This document shows positions 33,683-42,762 of a stretch of 64,000 nt of DNA, piece by piece (the stretch's first letter is position 1; each line of letters begins with the position of its first letter). Source of the stretch: Lachnospiraceae bacterium (lineage in GTDB: Bacteria > Bacillota > Clostridia > Lachnospirales > Lachnospiraceae); assembly GCA_017540605.1 (NCBI GenBank), contig JAFYAS010000064.1, forward strand, positions 28,434-92,433. The letters are read 5' to 3'. The position numbers and the translations under genes are program-made. The notes under the pieces are model-generated. The model saw nothing but the letters and a program-made list of their open reading frames with translations, searched no databases and was not told the origin of the DNA.

Positions 33683-36679
33683 TTATCCATTAACAATATA
33701 TTGATAAATATCTTCCCTGACCGGAGTATCAAGCTTCCACTCTATCTCCACGGCGGTCTTGTCTGTATTAGCCATAATGAATTCATTTGTGTTTCCGGTG
33801 GCGGTCATCCTTCCAAGGTAATAGAACTCTTTAGATATCTTATCATCTTTATTCTTCCTTACAAAAAGCTCAACATCGATATCTCGCTCCTTCGCATGCA
33901 GGAAATTCTGAACATCTTCAGAACCCAGAGATCTGCTCTGCTTTGATATAGCGATCAACGTATTTCTTGATGTAAAATGATCTTCATACTTGATGGTATC
34001 CTGTATATCTTCACTCTTGTCATAGTTGATAAATACAGGAAATGTATTTGTAGTCTTATCATACTTGTACCCACCGATATTAAGTGGCACTTCATTGTGT
34101 TCCCAGTTGAGCAACCTACATACATCTTCATAGGTGTACTTCTTGTAAAGCACAAACTCAGTATCCTGATATGTCTTCGAATAATCTCGCCAGTATCTGT
34201 ACTTACCAAATTCAAGAAGTTCTTTTATGATATCATAGAACTCTTTGTTGTGTATCATTTTATTGTACGTCTTACTGATCTCGTAATCATCCCCCGAAGC
34301 TTTCTCTATGAAGACACAATCCTCATAAGTCTTCTTTCCGGAACCGGAAGGAAACTCATTTGTCAGGACATTTACTACGCTATTTACAACTTTGTCCGGA
34401 CAGTCCTTATTGTAATTCTGCTTCAGAGATTTCTTCATTCCCTGAATCAATGCGTCATGATAGATCAGCATACGTGATAACATTTCAAGCTCATGAATAC
34501 GTTTTCCGCTTGCCAACTTTTTGGAAATGAATTCAACTATCTTCTCTTCATTGGGAGCTAACCTTACTTTGTAATCCTTCTCGTATTTAACCAGAAATTT
34601 ATAATATGATCCGAGAGAATTATTATCAAAGATCCGGAGCACATCCATCTCACCGTATCTGTCAAAATCCATAAGGCCCGGAATCCTGCCAAGCTTGTAT
34701 TTCAGATTCTTGTAATTCTCTCTGATCAGCTTGATGTCGCTGAAATTCGCCGTATCGATCGCAGCATATATTTTCTTCTTTGCTATCTCATCAAAATGTA
34801 TCGTAGAGATTCCGGGAATGATCTTCTCACCTTCCGTAACATAGCGACGGATATTATCCTTGTTGTAGGTCCTATCGCCCGAAAGCGCTATGGGGATCAT
34901 GAAGTTGTTCTTGTAATTTGCGATAAAATCCAGGATAATAACAAAGTCCTTGTCGTCGGCCTTTCTAAGGCCACGCCCCAACTGCTGAACAAATACGATG
35001 GGAGACTCCGTCGGACGAAGCATCACTACCTGATTCACCTCAGGAATATCAACACCTTCATTGAAGATATCCACGGTAAAAATGTAATCAAGATACTCGC
35101 CGTGTTTAGTACCGTCAATATCAACCTGAATATCTTTTGTAAGAAGTTCTATAGCCGCTTCTCTTTCTTGCTGACTGTCAGTTCCTGTAAGTGCCCTTGT
35201 CTTATAGCCTCTGACATTAAAAAGCTTACTAAGCTCTTCTGCCTCTTTTCTGGAACTGCAGAACACAAGCCCTTTAACCCTATCACCGGAATAGCCATAG
35301 AAATTCATCTGTTTGATGATATAGTCAACTCGCTTCTCAGAAACAAGAAATCTGAAATTCTCTATGCCTGTCTTTTCATCTATCAGCTCCCCATCCACTT
35401 CCAGATCAGTTATTCCAAAATAGTGAAAGGGACAGAGAAGATTTTCCTCCATAGCCTGTTCAAGTCTTATTTCCAAAGCTATGTTATGGTTAAATGTTTT
35501 GAACACATCAAAGTCATCTGTTCTCTCAGGAGAAGCCGTCATTCCAAGCCAGAATTCCGGTTCAAAATAATCCATGATCTTCTGATAACTTGTAGCTCCT
35601 GTTCTATGGGCTTCATCAACTATGATGGTCTGAAAGCTGTCTTTTGGGAACTTAGTCATCACTTCTTCTTTGGACATCATTTGCATAGTAGCAAACAGGA
35701 AATCAGAATCCATGTCCTTGCTATTTCCCGAAAGAAGACCAAATCTTCTTGTCTTTCCAAATACATTTTTGTATGACTTCATAGCCTGCTTGGCAATCTG
35801 TTCACGGTGAACCAAGAATAGTACACGCTTGTTACCTGCCATGGCGTCACGGACACCAAAGGCTGATGCGTATGTCTTACCTGTGCCCGTAGCACTGATC
35901 AAGAGAGCTTTGTTTTCACCTTGATCTACAAGTGTCTTTAGGTTGTTGATAAAATCCACCTGCATCCTATTTGGCGAAAGTTTGTATTGCTCAAGTGATA
36001 CGATCTGTGAATCATTATCCGCTATATTTTTTGCATATTCGAGAGCTATCTTCTTCTGCTTCTTGATTGTTTCATATCTTGTACGATATTCATCTATTAA
36101 TTCATCGTAAGACATGGTATGCTCCACATCGCTCCAAAGCCTGTCAAACTCTGAAGTGATATTCTTGTACATCTCACCTTCTGCGGTAGAAACAAGCTTC
36201 GTATTCCATTCCTTGTTTACCGAAAGGGCTCTGTCTGTCATATTGGCACTGCCGATTATAAATGTATAGGTTTCATCCTTTTTGAAAATGTAACCCTTGG
36301 TATGAAATCCGATATTCTCTACAGCTTGAACCTGATATATACGCAATTCGATATTTTTAAACTTCGCCAATTTATCAAGGGCCTTGGGATCCGTAAAGTT
36401 ATTGTAATCCGTTGTCAGAATCTGTCCCGGTATTCCTTTTTTCTCTAACTCCTGAAGAGTTTGAAGCATTGGTGTGATACCGCCAAGAGTAATGAAGGCA
36501 ACACTAAAAGTAAAGGAGTCACATCTACGAAGCTCATCTTCTATAGACGTAAGCACCTTTACTCCATTTGTATGATCATTTGATATAAACTCCGGTTTGT
36601 ATGCCACGCTGGATTTGTTTGTAGCATCTATAAACGCTGTCGTTAAGCCGGAGCTTATTTTTTCGATATGATTGCTCAT
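33683..36679 (-). CDS. PLD-nuclease/superfamily 2 helicase/DUF3427 fusion protein
   Basis: A 998-aa protein with three parts. The N-terminal phospholipase D-like nuclease domain (about 30-185) has a single HKD-type motif (FHTKGYIF, GSANMTDRAL). The DEAH helicase core (about 235-620) has Walker A SATGTGKT, IIVDEAH, GMTASPERTDD and motif VI VQQLGRGLRKADD. The C-terminal DUF3427 region (about 690-998) is recognised from LGRIPGLMDFDRYG and the VPLNIGGYKYD segment. Proteins of this layout are found in defence islands and may unwind and cut foreign DNA; that role is inferred. The NUDIX gene follows immediately. An extended -10 sequence lies about 55 bases upstream. Confidence 0.85.
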   Translation of the reverse strand: MSNHIEKISSGLTTAFIDATNKSSVAYKPEFISNDHTNGVKVLTSIEDELRRCDSFTFSVAFITLGGITPMLQTLQELEKKGIPGQILTTDYNNFTDPKALDKLAKFKNIELRIYQVQAVENIGFHTKGYIFKKDETYTFIIGSANMTDRALSVNKEWNTKLVSTAEGEMYKNITSEFDRLWSDVEHTMSYDELIDEYRTRYETIKKQKKIALEYAKNIADNDSQIVSLEQYKLSPNRMQVDFINNLKTLVDQGENKALLISATGTGKTYASAFGVRDAMAGNKRVLFLVHREQIAKQAMKSYKNVFGKTRRFGLLSGNSKDMDSDFLFATMQMMSKEEVMTKFPKDSFQTIIVDEAHRTGATSYQKIMDYFEPEFWLGMTASPERTDDFDVFKTFNHNIALEIRLEQAMEENLLCPFHYFGITDLEVDGELIDEKTGIENFRFLVSEKRVDYIIKQMNFYGYSGDRVKGLVFCSSRKEAEELSKLFNVRGYKTRALTGTDSQQEREAAIELLTKDIQVDIDGTKHGEYLDYIFTVDIFNEGVDIPEVNQVVMLRPTESPIVFVQQLGRGLRKADDKDFVIILDFIANYKNNFMIPIALSGDRTYNKDNIRRYVTEGEKIIPGISTIHFDEIAKKKIYAAIDTANFSDIKLIRENYKNLKYKLGRIPGLMDFDRYGEMDVLRIFDNNSLGSYYKFLVKYEKDYKVRLAPNEEKIVEFISKKLASGKRIHELEMLSRMLIYHDALIQGMKKSLKQNYNKDCPDKVVNSVVNVLTNEFPSGSGKKTYEDCVFIEKASGDDYEISKTYNKMIHNKEFYDIIKELLEFGKYRYWRDYSKTYQDTEFVLYKKYTYEDVCRLLNWEHNEVPLNIGGYKYDKTTNTFPVFINYDKSEDIQDTIKYEDHFTSRNTLIAISKQSRSLGSEDVQNFLHAKERDIDVELFVRKNKDDKISKEFYYLGRMTATGNTNEFIMANTDKTAVEIEWKLDTPVREDIYQYIVNG

Positions 36680-36818
36680 TTAAAATGAATACCTCGTCTG
36701 TTATTTCACATATTTACAATATACCACATTTTCATTTGGCATAGAAGAATATAACAAATAATAGTGCCATTATGTGAAGATTTAATTCATTTTCGGCACT
36801 TTTCTCTTTTGCTGAATT

Positions 36819-37349
36819 TCAATTAAATGACTCAACCAACCTTGATATGGCGGATTCGTAATCCGTGTCAATTAGTTCTATTTGCTCACCTGTCAGACTG
36901 AATTCCTCTATGACCTTCTTATTTTCTTCTTTTAACCGATCAGCAGTGCAATCAGAATCATCCAGTCGCTTCTCAATATCAGACCCATGATCACATATAT
37001 CATCAAAATGTGCATCGATATACGCATCCGTCATAGCAAGGCAGATAAACCTGATCTCTGACAAATAATCATTGTCAAAATATTTTCGCCAATCATAAGG
37101 AATATAGCAACCCTCTACAATAAGATTCTGTTGATTCTCTATGGCAGTTTTAATCATCTCACAAACAATAGGCCATAGATATTCGATAAGTTCGTCATCA
37201 TCCTCAGGCGTAAGAATGGTATTACCGCTTCTGATCAATCCCATCTTCAGATGATCGATAGATATATATGGATATTTACATTTTTCAAGCATCCTCTGAG
37301 CAAGAACCGTCTTGCCAGTATGGGATGCACCCATAATGATAATAATCAT
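36819..37349 (-). CDS. P-loop nucleotide kinase-like protein
   Basis: A 176-aa protein with Walker A GASHTGKT (about 7-14) at the N-terminus, an adenylate-kinase-type ISIDHLKMGLIRSG segment, a NLIVEGCYIP strand that fits a Walker B-like position and a C-terminal helix. It resembles the small kinases of the zeta toxin / 2-phosphoglycerate kinase group. No substrate can be assigned. GGTGG lies 7 nt before the ATG. It sits between the AbiE pair and the PLD-helicase, so a defence or toxin role is possible. Confidence 0.7.
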   Translation of the reverse strand: MIIIIMGASHTGKTVLAQRMLEKCKYPYISIDHLKMGLIRSGNTILTPEDDDELIEYLWPIVCEMIKTAIENQQNLIVEGCYIPYDWRKYFDNDYLSEIRFICLAMTDAYIDAHFDDICDHGSDIEKRLDDSDCTADRLKEENKKVIEEFSLTGEQIELIDTDYESAISRLVESFN

Positions 37350-37366
37350 AGTTCAACCACCGTAAT

Positions 37367-37489
37367 TCATTCTTTATCATTTTCACTCACTAACGTTGAT
37401 AACATTTTTATATCTACATTACCCTCGTCAGTAATGGTAAATAGTACATTCATTTCTCCATGAATGATTCTTAGCGCCTCTATTCTACT
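37367..37489 (-). other. Short coding-like open frame between AbiEii and the P-loop gene
   Basis: A 40-codon open frame reads as plausible protein (EALRIIHGEMNVLFTITDEG, then KMLSTLVSENDKE) and ends 18 bases before the P-loop gene's start. A GGAG lies only 2 nt before its internal ATG. It is either a tiny gene (28 aa) or the tail of a lost gene. Confidence 0.25.
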
Positions 37490-38294
37490 CTATTGAATCT
37501 AAAAAATCTACAATAGCTTCAAATGCTTCCTCTATATCCATTTGTAACCAGTTTCTGTCTCCGGAACGTTCTAGATTTGTTCTAAACTGTCGATTATTAA
37601 ATGTGGCAGATATCCTTCTGCGTATATCGTCCATATTCTTTTCTTTCATAGTTGATTCATCAAATATATAAACTTGAATGCACTCCACTAATCGCTTTTT
37701 TTCTACATGATCCTTTAAATAATAAAAATCAAAGATATCTTTGTATCTGGTTGAGAAAGGGCCAAATCTCAACAATGATCTCAACTTTTCAGCAAATATC
37801 TGCTCGCATGAATTAATTAATAAACTTGCCCCTTCATCATCCATACAAACATCAAAGCAATATGTATCCTGTTCAATCCTCATATTTGCATGAACCCCTA
37901 GGTCAATCTTGCTTTTTAGTATGTGACCGGTATCATCAGAAATAATTATATATACTCTCTTTCCACTATACTCCTGTTGCGATAAGCCTTCAATTTTATC
38001 GTTCTCTATTTCTATAGAAATACTCTCTAAGCAATTTAGTCTTGTTACAAATCGTCTTATAGAATTATCTTCAAGAGAGTAACGTATAAAGTCCAAATCA
38101 ATATCTTCTGTGGCTCGTCTTACATCTCTCGTAATACTACGCATAACCACTCCACCCTTGACTGTTATATTCTTACCAAAATTACTCTTCGAAATAGCTT
38201 TAAGAACAAGATCTTGGCAAACCCTTGCATCTGCATTTCTGTCAGAATAACCCATTTGTCTATAATACTCTGTCATTTTTTCAATGTCTGCCAT
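37485..38294 (-). CDS. abiEii: AbiEii nucleotidyltransferase toxin (type IV toxin-antitoxin)
   Basis: A 269-aa nucleotidyltransferase of the AbiEii family, the toxin of a type IV system and phage abortive-infection factor. The active site is visible in TVKGGVVMRS...RATEDIDLDF (GG-x-R...D-x-D). SCEQIFAEKLRSLLRFG carries the family's E..AEK...L motif. Start at 38294 because GGAGG lies 7 nt upstream. The ATG overlaps the antitoxin stop (TGATG), so the two are translationally coupled. Confidence 0.9.
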   Translation of the reverse strand: MADIEKMTEYYRQMGYSDRNADARVCQDLVLKAISKSNFGKNITVKGGVVMRSITRDVRRATEDIDLDFIRYSLEDNSIRRFVTRLNCLESISIEIENDKIEGLSQQEYSGKRVYIIISDDTGHILKSKIDLGVHANMRIEQDTYCFDVCMDDEGASLLINSCEQIFAEKLRSLLRFGPFSTRYKDIFDFYYLKDHVEKKRLVECIQVYIFDESTMKEKNMDDIRRRISATFNNRQFRTNLERSGDRNWLQMDIEEAFEAIVDFLDSIE

Positions 38295-38833
38295 CAAAAC
38301 ACCTCCAATTGTAGTGTTTCCATTATCTTATTACTTTTAGGCGCCAAAAGAGCTATATCTTGAATCTCTTGTATATTTAACTGAGGAAGTATCTTTCGAT
38401 AGTTTAATAATATCTCTTTGTAATAATCAAAGGAAAGCTTACTCTTATATCTAATAAGCTCAATCAACATTCGTTCTTTACTGTATATATGAATATCAAA
38501 ACCCTTATAATCAACAGTCTCTATTCCCACCTTAAATATGTTATCGGATACAAAGTATTGTTTTACTTTTTTATCACGAATCTTAGCTGCATCACGTGAT
38601 GTAGCAAGATCACATACATCTGGTATCACGTCTGAAAGATTATAGAAATAGAATGCACTTTTCATAGTAATTACGGTATAGGGATATTTATATGAATATA
38701 TAGCCAAGTCAGGTATATGCTTTTTTTCAGAATAAATCCCCTTAGCGATCTTGAATAATTCACCCTTTTCAATTTTTTTACTAATCAAATAATCTGAACC
38801 ATATTCTTTAAGACATTCTGCCCGTGACAACAT
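38294..38833 (-). CDS. abiEi: AbiEi antitoxin / autorepressor
   Basis: A 179-aa protein with an N-terminal winged helix (LSRAECLKEYGSDYLISKKI, GELFKIAKGIYSE) and the AbiEi C-terminal domain (RMLIELIRYKSKLSFDYYKE). AbiEi-type proteins neutralise AbiEii and repress their own promoter. Start at 38833 because GGGAG lies 8 nt upstream. A TTGCAA-TATAAT promoter and a perfect inverted repeat just downstream of it fit autorepression. Confidence 0.85.
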   Translation of the reverse strand: MLSRAECLKEYGSDYLISKKIEKGELFKIAKGIYSEKKHIPDLAIYSYKYPYTVITMKSAFYFYNLSDVIPDVCDLATSRDAAKIRDKKVKQYFVSDNIFKVGIETVDYKGFDIHIYSKERMLIELIRYKSKLSFDYYKEILLNYRKILPQLNIQEIQDIALLAPKSNKIMETLQLEVF

Positions 38834-38860
38834 AATAATCACTCCCATATTTTGAAACTA

Positions 38861-38887
38861 ATCCGCATTTTTTAAAGTTTTGCGGAT
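38861..38887. promoter_or_regulatory. Inverted repeat, probable AbiEi operator
   Basis: ATCCGCA (38861-38867) and TGCGGAT (38881-38887) are perfect inverted arms with centres 20 bases apart. They lie at the predicted transcription start of abiEi, where binding would block RNA polymerase. Confidence 0.6.
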
Positions 38888-38896
38888 ATTTTTTAA

Positions 38897-38925
38897 ATTA
38901 TATCATCATTTAATGTGATTTGCAA
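38897..38925 (-). promoter_or_regulatory. Sigma-A promoter of the abiE operon
   Basis: TTGCAA (38920-38925) and TATAAT (38897-38902) with a 17-base spacer on the minus strand. Confidence 0.72.
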
Positions 38926-39001
38926 CAACATTAACACCCTGCAAAACAGTGGTATTATTAGTTATGATATGTGACTTCACGGAGCTTATGATTTCACACT
39001 A

Positions 39002-39151
39002 GTGCATCGGCCGCAAAATAACTGGACTAATGCGCAGAATGCTTGCCCGAGAGTGCATACCTGAAAACGTAGGCGTAGCGGGCTACGCTGAGGCTTTCAG
39101 GTATGTTCTATCGGGCAAGCATTCGGTCCAGTTATTTAAGGATCGAGGCAC
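39002..39151. mobile_element. MITE, TA-duplicating family, copy 2 (150 bp)
   Basis: Starts GTGCATCGGCCGCAAAATAA and ends TTATTTAAGGATCGAGGCAC, flanked by TA at 39000-39001 and 39152-39153. It differs from copy 1 by a 9-base internal deletion and a few substitutions. Its right end is read as the last codons and stop of the M18 aminopeptidase. Confidence 0.85.
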
Positions 39152-40445
39152 TAGTATCCTCAAAAAACACTTTTGAAAACTCTCTCATATACTCTATATC
39201 CTTTATTCCCGCAATCTCGAATGATGAGTGCATTGCAAGCTGTGCAAGTCCAATATCTGCAGTATTAATTGATACGTGAGAATTGGAAATATTACCAAGT
39301 GTGCTTCCTCCCGGTTCATCCGAATGATTGGCAAAAACCTGATAAGGGATACTACTATCCTCACAGATCCGTCTTATATATGCCGACGATATTCCATCGG
39401 TTGTATAACTCTGTCTCGCACTGAACTTTATCACTATTCCGGCATTCATCTTTGGACTCTGTATCGGATCATATTTATTCGAATGCGCCGGATGAAGTGC
39501 ATGAGCATTGTCCGCTGAAACCATGAAGCTGTTTGCATATGCGGTATAATAGTCTTCGAGACTTCTTTTCAGATTGTGATTAATTCTGTCAATAAGGCTG
39601 TGAAGAAAGTCAGAATCTGCGCCCTGTTTAGTTCTCGAACCCACTTCTTCATTATCAAATATACAGAGCATTTTTACATATTCACTATTCTCAGCTTCAA
39701 CAAAACCTTTAAGTGAACACCACACACATTCTTGATCGTCCAATCTGGAAGAACCTATAAATTCATCATCACATCCCCAGATCACACCTTTTTCACGGAT
39801 GTACATAAATAAATCTTTTCCAAGTATACTGTCTTTCTCCACTCCCGCTGCTTCTGCAACAAGTGACATTATCCCCTTCTTTCCTTCTGATGTACTGACT
39901 ATTGGCAGCATATCTTTCTGAAAGCTGTAGGAATATCCATTATTGGCTTCTCTATTCATATGTATTGCCAGTGACGGAATAACCGCAACGTCCCTTTCCA
40001 GGTTAACAAGAACCGGCCTTATTCCATTATCATCTCTTACAAGGATTCTTCCTGCAACAGAAAGCGGGCGATCAAACCAGGGAGCTAAAAGCATCCCACC
40101 ATACTTCTCGACATCAAGACGTATATAGCCTTCTTTATCGTATTCAAAATCTTCCTTTAGCTTTGGACACGGAGAATCACTGTGGCTTGCAATTATTCTA
40201 AACCCTTTATAATCAGACTTAGGAATAGAAAATGCTATAAGAGAAGAATCATTTCTCGAAACATAATAATTCTCACCCTCTTGCAGATTCCAAACTTCCG
40301 TTTCCTTAAGCCCCTTAAATCCTGCCGCATCAAGAATCCCTTTTGCATTTTCAATAACATGAAATGCTGTTGGCGACTTATCTATAAGATTCAATAATTC
40401 CTTCGCGCCATCAACTATCTCTTTTTCTATATTGTTGTCATTCAT
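39132..40445 (-). CDS. M18 family aminopeptidase with element-derived C-terminus
   Basis: A 437-aa zinc aminopeptidase of the aspartyl/lysyl aminopeptidase family. Metal and catalytic residues are visible in IIASHSDSPCPKLK (His, Asp), LDDQECVW, FDNEEVGSRTKQGA (Glu-Glu) and SADNAHALHPAH, with a late GLAQLAMHSSFEIAG His. The last residues (S-A-S-I-L-K) and the TAA stop are encoded by the end of the mobile element at 39002-39151. The native end has been replaced or extended; the conserved core is intact. GGAGG is 12 nt before the ATG. Confidence 0.9.
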   Translation of the reverse strand: MNDNNIEKEIVDGAKELLNLIDKSPTAFHVIENAKGILDAAGFKGLKETEVWNLQEGENYYVSRNDSSLIAFSIPKSDYKGFRIIASHSDSPCPKLKEDFEYDKEGYIRLDVEKYGGMLLAPWFDRPLSVAGRILVRDDNGIRPVLVNLERDVAVIPSLAIHMNREANNGYSYSFQKDMLPIVSTSEGKKGIMSLVAEAAGVEKDSILGKDLFMYIREKGVIWGCDDEFIGSSRLDDQECVWCSLKGFVEAENSEYVKMLCIFDNEEVGSRTKQGADSDFLHSLIDRINHNLKRSLEDYYTAYANSFMVSADNAHALHPAHSNKYDPIQSPKMNAGIVIKFSARQSYTTDGISSAYIRRICEDSSIPYQVFANHSDEPGGSTLGNISNSHVSINTADIGLAQLAMHSSFEIAGIKDIEYMREFSKVFFEDTSASILK

Positions 40446-40565
40446 ATATTCTAGATTCCTCCGGTATCATATTTACTACAGTTTTCATAAATGTTCGCAA
40501 AAGCCTTTATTTTTTTCTATCATTTTATCACACTGAATATGCTACCACAACAGATATTGCAATTC

Positions 40566-40598
40566 AAAAAGGCGCCTACACTCTCGCATAGGCACCTT
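40566..40598 (-). terminator. Intrinsic terminator of the RNA repair operon
   Basis: GGTGCCTA and TAGGCGCC arms with a 10-nt loop are followed by TTTTT on the minus strand, 15 bases past the TerD-like gene. This marks the end of the rtcB / RNA / TerD-like unit. Confidence 0.75.
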
Positions 40599-40611
40599 AA
40601 GACTTCTCCTA

Positions 40612-42657
40612 TCAATTCATCAACGCTATCATCCTCTCGGTATCATACTCTCTTATGACCTCAACTCCTTCAGCACATTCAATATTCTTGTCGGTCACGA
40701 CAATTTCAGCCTTCGAAGGATCGTCAACTATCTCTGTTGCCATCATCTCAAAGAATGAATGCACATTGATGATATCAGTCACATGGAAATAATCCGTCAG
40801 AAAATCCATACCGGTGGTACCGGCAACTTGTGTGGAACCGTCCCGTGCGATGTTCAGCCAGATAAAATCATTGGATACCAGATCAACGCCGAAGAGGTAA
40901 GCAAAAGTACTGTTACAGTCAACCACAAAGGAAGACTTCACAGTCTTTGGCTCGTAAATCTCACCGGAATCCTCGACATCTCTGATCATGTAACCGGCCT
41001 TGCAAAAACACTTATCAAAAGGAAGTCCTGAATATACATTATCACAAAAGATCAGATATCTCATATCGGGATACATCTTTCTAAATGCATTAAGGTCAAT
41101 ATCAAAGTACTCCGAACCGCCGTTAAAGCCACTTGTCTCATCGCCTGAATAGGTAATGGCAGCCGACTGATTCTTTACCATGGTTCTCCATGAAAATTCC
41201 TTTCGGTTACCGTTTTCATCGATACCGAATACAGAGAGGTCGATATCATTTACCTTCTCCCAGTAGGTGAAGCCGCGAAGCTTCTTTGCCTCGGGAATAT
41301 GGAGTCTTGAACCCTTGGTTAATACTCCATATCCACTTTGGGCTGTATTCTCCTGAATGGGAAGTGCATAGTTTCTCATATCGGGATCGATATAAACCTT
41401 GCCAAGTCTCCCCTTAAGCACCGTCTTGAGATTCTCCCCGATCTTTGATGCAAGCATCTTGGCCTGTCCTTCAGATATGATAGACTTTCTCTTTCTCATC
41501 TCCTCCTCTGTCTCGGTATGAACCTTCATCATGTTGTACTTTGTAAACTTGAAGTTTCTCGCGGCAGCGCTATTCTTATACTGTGAATACTGGATCAAGA
41601 GCTGGATCAGCACGATCACATTCTTGGTATCCATAGAACTTAAGATATACTCCATATCTGAAATAGACTCGCATCTGCTGATGATATAGTTCATGTTTCT
41701 AAGCACTGCCGCCGAGCCCTTGCCTGACTTTAATGCATCCACTGCTGCCTTTATATTCTTCGCCGCCATAGCCTTCTCGAACTCAGAATACACAGAAAGG
41801 TTCTCTTCACCTCTCATGGCAGAAAGAAACTTCTCTGCCTCAATGCTCTTCGCCTTGTAGTGAATGTGATGAAGCAGACCGTTCCAATACTTCTTCTTCT
41901 CGTAACAGTTTCTGATATCGCATCTTCCGGAAGCAATGAGATTGTCGATCACCAAAGTGATAAACTTTCTGTCCTGATTCTTTAAATTAAGCTTCTTGAT
42001 ATCCTTGTTCTCATATGCCTGATAATTAAGTTCATCAACAAGACGGATCACATCCGACAAAGACATGAAGTCAGTAAATATCATATTTCTGGTATCCAAA
42101 AATAGCCTGATACAGGTATTCTTTGATGCCACATCTTCGATCACAAAATTGTAATCCATGATATAGCTCTTCACCAATTCATACTGAGTATCACTTAAAG
42201 GTCTGGTACCGGCAAGAAGATCATTTACCACATCAGAAAGCACTAAAACAGCTTCCTCCTCGGTGATCACCGAGAAGGTCTTGATATCCGCATTCTCCTT
42301 AAATGCAGCTCTCTCAAACTTCTCCTCAAAAAGGGAATGACCGGCCTCAGAAAAATTGCCAAAACCATAGGTCACGGTATAATGAACCAACTGATCAAAC
42401 AAAAGCTGATCAGCAGAAAGCTCTCTGACACTATCAGGAAAGCCCTTGTAAAAAGGATCAGGAACATCCTCCCCAAGACACTTTGAAGCGAGCTTTATCA
42501 TATAGTTCTTTAAAAGCTTTTCGCCCTTTACGATCTTTATATTAAAAAGATTTGCCAGAGCAAAAGCAACCTCAAAAGCATTCTCATTCTCCTTCTGATC
42601 TCCCTCAGATACAAACAAATGCTTATCAAACAAATAGTTTCTATATATGTTCTTCAT
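40612..42657 (-). CDS. RtcB-associated helical protein with C-terminal TerD-like domain
   Basis: A 681-aa soluble protein in the rtcB operon. The first 400 or so residues are alpha-helical, possibly HEAT/TROVE-like (WNGLLHHIHYKAKSIEAEKF, LKSGKGSAAVLRNMNYII), but I cannot assign a family with confidence. Residues about 455-615 match the TerD beta-sandwich pattern: NDIDLSVFGIDENG, ITYSGDETSG, YFDIDLNAF and LIFCDNVYSG correspond to the calcium-binding DLDxS...SGD...D-x-D...FxVN-x-Y-SG signature. TerD domains occur in stress and RNA-repair systems. It probably binds or processes RNA with RtcB. Start at 42657 because GGAGG lies 9 nt upstream. Confidence 0.7.
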   Translation of the reverse strand: MKNIYRNYLFDKHLFVSEGDQKENENAFEVAFALANLFNIKIVKGEKLLKNYMIKLASKCLGEDVPDPFYKGFPDSVRELSADQLLFDQLVHYTVTYGFGNFSEAGHSLFEEKFERAAFKENADIKTFSVITEEEAVLVLSDVVNDLLAGTRPLSDTQYELVKSYIMDYNFVIEDVASKNTCIRLFLDTRNMIFTDFMSLSDVIRLVDELNYQAYENKDIKKLNLKNQDRKFITLVIDNLIASGRCDIRNCYEKKKYWNGLLHHIHYKAKSIEAEKFLSAMRGEENLSVYSEFEKAMAAKNIKAAVDALKSGKGSAAVLRNMNYIISRCESISDMEYILSSMDTKNVIVLIQLLIQYSQYKNSAAARNFKFTKYNMMKVHTETEEEMRKRKSIISEGQAKMLASKIGENLKTVLKGRLGKVYIDPDMRNYALPIQENTAQSGYGVLTKGSRLHIPEAKKLRGFTYWEKVNDIDLSVFGIDENGNRKEFSWRTMVKNQSAAITYSGDETSGFNGGSEYFDIDLNAFRKMYPDMRYLIFCDNVYSGLPFDKCFCKAGYMIRDVEDSGEIYEPKTVKSSFVVDCNSTFAYLFGVDLVSNDFIWLNIARDGSTQVAGTTGMDFLTDYFHVTDIINVHSFFEMMATEIVDDPSKAEIVVTDKNIECAEGVEVIREYDTERMIALMN

Positions 42658-42688
42658 TTCAAAAAACCTCCGTATTATCACGATTATC

Positions 42689-42760
42689 ATGTCACTGTTT
42701 GCAGGATTCGAACCTACCTAAACCATAAAAAGAAGTAAGCGACATTAGCTGTAATAATGT
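42689..42760 (-). ncRNA. Second tRNA-like T-arm module in the rtcB operon
   Basis: Downstream of the permuted tRNA-like RNA, GTAGG-TTCGAAT-CCTGC (42717-42701) is a perfect T-arm. It is enclosed by an 8-bp stem (42745-42738 with 42696-42689, one G-U pair). The flank repeats the first module's box ACAGCTAAT...TTACTTCT. No matching D-arm or acceptor 5' strand is present, so it is a truncated or divergent copy. Confidence 0.5.
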
Positions 42761-42762
42761 AT

